Origin: an uncultured Clostridia bacterium
Lineage (GTDB): Bacteria; Bacillota; Clostridia; Oscillospirales; Ruminococcaceae
Assembly (NCBI GenBank): GCA_947168885.1
Contig: CAMVNQ010000015.1
Location: forward strand, 1 to 64,000
DNA length: 64,000 bases
Direction of reading: 5' to 3'
Shown here: positions 61,450 to 64,000 of the stretch, one piece after another
Numbering within the stretch: the stretch's first letter is position 1
How the letters are laid out: each line of letters opens with the position of its first letter
The notes under the pieces: model-generated
What the model saw: the letters and a program-made list of their open reading frames with translations, nothing else
Told to the model about the DNA's origin: nothing
Database searches by the model: none
Program-made: the position numbers and the translations under genes

Positions 61450-61773
61450 ATGGACATCAATGTAAGGATCAACAAGATCAACACAACAGGAAACGTCAAG
61501 GCGACTGCTTCCGTAACTCTCGACGATTGCTTCGGGATCCGCGGAGTCAAGGTCATAGAGGGCAAGAACGGACTCTTCATCAATATGCCGTCGTACAAAG
61601 GCTCGAATGGTCAGTACAACGACATCTGCTTCCCCACAACAGCAGAGTTTCGCAAGGAGCTTGCCGATGCGGTCGTTGAGGCATACAAGCTCGCCATAGA
61701 GCAGATACAGAAGCAGTCGACTCAGTATGAGCCTTCAGTTTATGACGAGCCTGTTCCCGAGTTATCAATGTAA
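61450..61773 (+). CDS. spoVG: SpoVG-family protein
   Basis: A 107-residue protein with DINVRINKINTTGNVKATAS, VTLDDCFGIRGVKVIEGKNG and LFINMPSYKGSNGQYNDICF, matching the SpoVG fold that binds RNA or DNA and acts in regulation. Homologues are common on clostridial mobile elements. GAAAGGA precedes ATG. Confidence 0.88.
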   Translation: MDINVRINKINTTGNVKATASVTLDDCFGIRGVKVIEGKNGLFINMPSYKGSNGQYNDICFPTTAEFRKELADAVVEAYKLAIEQIQKQSTQYEPSVYDEPVPELSM

Positions 61774-61812
61774 GATAAACAAAAAACGTAATTACGAAAG
61801 GAAAGATAAACT

Positions 61813-62094
61813 ATGAACATTATCAAGAACATCAAGAACTTATTCAAGAATGCGGCAATAACCGTAAAGTATGCTATCTACGGCATTATCCGCAGAGTAA
61901 AGCTCGCAACTGCGAGAATGACCGCTGTTGCAGCTTGCGCCCGCGGCGAGAACTACGTTGACAGCGGTGTTAAGATCCTTATTGCCGTAGTCATCGGCGC
62001 GCTCCTTCTCGGCGGTCTTTACGCTCTGTTCGGTGATACCATTATGCCCACCGTGACCAAGAAGGTCGAGGAAATGTTTGAGTTCAAGGGCTGA
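61813..62094 (+). CDS. Flp/DUF6133-like pilin-like protein, copy 2
   Basis: A 93-residue paralogue of copy 1 with a longer, different basic leader (MNIIKNIKNLFKNAAITVKY) and the same last 50 residues from RGENYVDSGVKILIAV onward. Codon differences show the copies are not a recent duplication. It overlaps the peptidase gene by one base, which ties it to prepilin processing. Confidence 0.72.
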   Translation: MNIIKNIKNLFKNAAITVKYAIYGIIRRVKLATARMTAVAACARGENYVDSGVKILIAVVIGALLLGGLYALFGDTIMPTVTKKVEEMFEFKG

Positions 62095-62498
62095 TGCCGG
62101 TCATACAAACAGCCGTCATCATCGTCCTGCTCTGTATCGAGGTGTACTGCGATCTGAAAGACCGCACGATACCAAATGAAATATCGCTTGCGATTGCCTT
62201 GGCAGCCTTCATAGATTTTCATTTTGAAAATCTGTGGGGACTGCTGCCCGCAGCGATGTTTTTTATAGGAGCGCTGTTCACGAAGATCGGCGGCGGTGAT
62301 GTGAAAGCGGTCGCGGCTCTGAGCCTGTCGCTCGGACTATGGAAAACGCTCCTGCTACTGTTTGCGGCGGAGCTGTCTATGCTGGTATTCTACGGGATAT
62401 CGGCGATCATTCAGAAGTTAAGGCATAGAACGGCAGACAGGAATCTGCCGTTTCTGCCATTTATTATGTTCGGATATTTATGTACTTTAATTCTATAG
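62094..62498 (+). CDS. Prepilin peptidase (TadV/CpaA-like)
   Basis: A 134-residue membrane peptidase of the A24 family. The two catalytic Asp are in EVYCDLKDRTIPN (about 16-28) and GGGDVKAV (about 63-70). Four hydrophobic helices. It should cleave the pilin-like proteins. It starts within the stop of copy 2. Confidence 0.9.
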   Translation: MPVIQTAVIIVLLCIEVYCDLKDRTIPNEISLAIALAAFIDFHFENLWGLLPAAMFFIGALFTKIGGGDVKAVAALSLSLGLWKTLLLLFAAELSMLVFYGISAIIQKLRHRTADRNLPFLPFIMFGYLCTLIL

Positions 62499-62514
62499 AA
62501 AACAGGTGATATAT

Positions 62515-63468
62515 ATGAAACTTTTTAAAAACAGAACAGTCCTCGGCGTTCTCTGCATCGCCATTGCCCTCGTGATATGCTTCGTGATCACTCCGCTGTT
62601 CAATGCTTCGGCGGCGAATCTCACCACTATCGTCCGTATAAAGAACGATATCAAGGTAGGAACGGAGATTACAAGCAAAGATATCGAAACTGTTGAGGTC
62701 GGAGCGTACAATCTGCCCTCGAATGTAGTCAAAAAGCCCGATGATGTTGTTGGCAAGTATGCCGCCGTTGAGCTGCTCAAGGACGAGTATGTGCTTTCCA
62801 CCAAGATCAGTGATACGCCAGCGACCGAGAATGTGTATCTCTACGGCATGAACGGCTCAAAACGTGTTATGTCGGTAACACTGCCGTCCTTCGCAAAGGG
62901 ACTTTCGGGTAAGCTCATGTCCGGTGATATAGTGTCCGTGATTGCAGTAGATTACCAGGAAAAAGGCGAAACGGTCGTACCCGATGAACTCCAGTATGTT
63001 CAGGTGGTCGCAGCTACCGATAAGCGTGGCAACGACGAGAAAGTGACCGAATACCGCGCCGATGGCGAGGAAGAAACCGACCTGCCCGAGACTGTAACAC
63101 TTATGGTCTCCCCGTCACAGGCGATAGTCCTCGCGGAACTTGAAGCCGAGGGTGAGATACACATTGCGCTTGTTTATCGCGGAACGCAGGAGAATGCCGA
63201 TAAGTTCCTCGAAGCGCAGGAAAAGATACTCAAGGACAAGGCAGATGTGACCGTGACCGAGAAAACCGAGGAATCGGAAACGGAGGTGAAACCGGAAACA
63301 ACAGCCGAGCTGTTTGGAGGTGAGCCAGAGATCACGGAAGAAACCGAGGAATCAGAGACTACGGTCGAGCTGGATATCCCCGACCTTGCCCCCGAAGACG
63401 AAATTGAGAATGACGATACTACCGGAGAAACCGCGGAGGTGACTGACAATGGCATCATTTCTGAATAA
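62515..63468 (+). CDS. CpaB/RcpC-like SAF-domain protein
   Basis: A 317-residue protein with an N-terminal membrane helix (VLCIALALVICFVI-type), a SAF domain (NDIKVGTEITSKDIETVEVG) and RcpC-like region SVTLPSFAKGLSGKLMSGDI, then an acidic Glu/Thr tail. CpaB assists Flp/Tad pilus assembly. GGTGAT precedes ATG 62515. It overlaps the ATPase gene by 20 bases. Confidence 0.85.
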   Translation: MKLFKNRTVLGVLCIAIALVICFVITPLFNASAANLTTIVRIKNDIKVGTEITSKDIETVEVGAYNLPSNVVKKPDDVVGKYAAVELLKDEYVLSTKISDTPATENVYLYGMNGSKRVMSVTLPSFAKGLSGKLMSGDIVSVIAVDYQEKGETVVPDELQYVQVVAATDKRGNDEKVTEYRADGEEETDLPETVTLMVSPSQAIVLAELEAEGEIHIALVYRGTQENADKFLEAQEKILKDKADVTVTEKTEESETEVKPETTAELFGGEPEITEETEESETTVELDIPDLAPEDEIENDDTTGETAEVTDNGIISE

Positions 63469-64000
63469 GCTGATGAAGCACGGCGATGAGGACGAAGAAC
63501 TTGATATGGAGTTTGACATCGCTGAAAACGAATGTTTTGAGCTACCTCCCGACCGTAAGGATAATCAGATACTCGCGGTCTGGGGCAGCCCGTCCTCTGG
63601 CAAGACTATCATGAGCGTAAAGATCGCCCGATATATCGCCGCGCAGAAAAAGAATGTTATTCTCGTTCTCGCGGATATGTCCGCGCCGCCGCTTCCGTAC
63701 ATCTGCCCGTCCTCAGACCTTGAAGCCGAGGTGTCTCTCGGAACGATACTCGCATCCGCAGAAGTCACGGGCAGCATCATCAAGCAGAATGCGATACTGC
63801 ATAAACGTAACGAATATCTCACCATGCTCGGAATGCTCAAAGGCGAGAACGCATTCACTTACGCGCCGTACACGGAAACACAGGCAAAAGAGCTTCTGAA
63901 CGAGCTTCGCCGTATGGCTGACTACATCATTATCGACTGCACATCGAACATAACCAACGATATACTGTCGGCAGTGGCACTGATCGACTCGGACGCGGTT
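63449..64000 (+). CDS. TadZ/CpaE-like ATPase, truncated by the window
   Basis: 184 residues seen. A deviant Walker A VWGSPSSGKTIM (about 50-61) after an acidic N-terminus, then RRMADYIIIDCTSNITNDIL (Walker B-type). MinD/ParA-fold pilus-localisation ATPases match. It overlaps the CpaB gene. The rest is outside the window. Confidence 0.82.
   Translation, partial: MASFLNKLMKHGDEDEELDMEFDIAENECFELPPDRKDNQILAVWGSPSSGKTIMSVKIARYIAAQKKNVILVLADMSAPPLPYICPSSDLEAEVSLGTILASAEVTGSIIKQNAILHKRNEYLTMLGMLKGENAFTYAPYTETQAKELLNELRRMADYIIIDCTSNITNDILSAVALIDSDAV

Larger units (their letters stand above)
49626..64000. mobile_element. Element C: integrative conjugative/mobilisable element, incomplete
   Basis: From an oriT-like structure, mobC and relaxase through a large serine recombinase, phage/ICE accessory genes, three DNA methyltransferases and a Tad/Flp-like pilus module, the genes read right and look functionally linked. 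The left end lies near 49600 and the right end is beyond the window. It is possible that the mobilisation/recombinase unit (49626-54300) and the rest are two adjacent elements. Confidence 0.6.

Noticed and set aside
1-64000. CRISPR arrays and rRNA genes
   Set aside because: No regularly spaced repeat array with unique spacers and no rRNA-like sequence was found; the ATTTAAAAT and TGTCAC repeats lack spacers of CRISPR type.

Overview
The window looks like a Gram-positive Firmicute of the Ruminococcus / Oscillospiraceae type. This is inferred from gene families and style, not from a search. The signs are strong GGAGG ribosome sites, near-consensus TTGACA-17-TATAAT promoters, an NPxTG sortase-anchored surface protein, SpoVG, clostridial-type large serine recombinases and a clostridial-type mobilisation region. 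Almost all of it is accessory DNA.

Region A (1-25841). The window opens inside the 3' half of a tRNA-Asn(GTT) gene. Its last 55 bases recur exactly at 25787-25841, and its last 23 bases recur at 38009-38031, so two tandem integrated elements lie downstream of the tRNA. Element A has no tyrosine integrase of its own. It carries a defence island: MntA/HepT nucleotidyltransferase-toxin pair with an exonuclease and a YgiT-like zinc protein, an XRE/SLOG pair, and McrBC with an unusually elaborate sensor half. An AT-rich two-gene cassette with a ClpA-like ATPase follows. Next come a probable nucleic-acid repair/modification operon (polynucleotide-kinase-like, Thg1-like, aldo-keto reductase, macrodomain, Nmad2-like, Nmad3-like), a self-regulated Fic protein, small metabolic and hydrolase genes, a Schlafen-AlbA regulator with a striking operator array, and a large serine recombinase at the far end. 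It also holds an orphan copy of an oriT-like triple hairpin.

Region B (25842-38031). This is a compact element: tyrosine integrase with paired arm-type repeats at both ends, a MobV relaxase interrupted by an amber codon, a DUF3987-type protein with a small HTH partner, a TGTCAC/GTGACA repeat field, and a large sortase-anchored surface protein. Beside the surface gene, a tyrosine recombinase sits between perfect 27-bp inverted repeats together with an outward-facing consensus promoter, which is an invertible promoter switch. A second XRE/SLOG pair closes the element.

Region between elements (38032-49600). Probably more chromosomal: a membrane protein, a geranylgeranyl-reductase-like flavoprotein, a seven-gene leftward cluster of uncharacterised small proteins with a divergent XRE regulator, an AT-rich DUF3800 pair and a zinc-ribbon protein.

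Region C (about 49626-64000, running off the window). An integrative conjugative or mobilisable element: oriT-like triple hairpin, MobC and relaxase, serine recombinase, accessory phage/ICE genes, two C5-cytosine and one adenine methyltransferase, AbrB and BRO regulators, SpoVG, and a Tad/Flp-like pilus module (two pilin-like genes, prepilin peptidase, CpaB-like protein, TadZ-like ATPase). Three genes here have good ribosome sites but no well-placed canonical start codon.

The strongest hunt results are the recombinase-bearing invertible promoter beside the surface protein gene, the covarying oriT structure shared by regions A and C, the Thg1/kinase/macrodomain/Nmad operon, and the phased ATTTAAAAT operator array.
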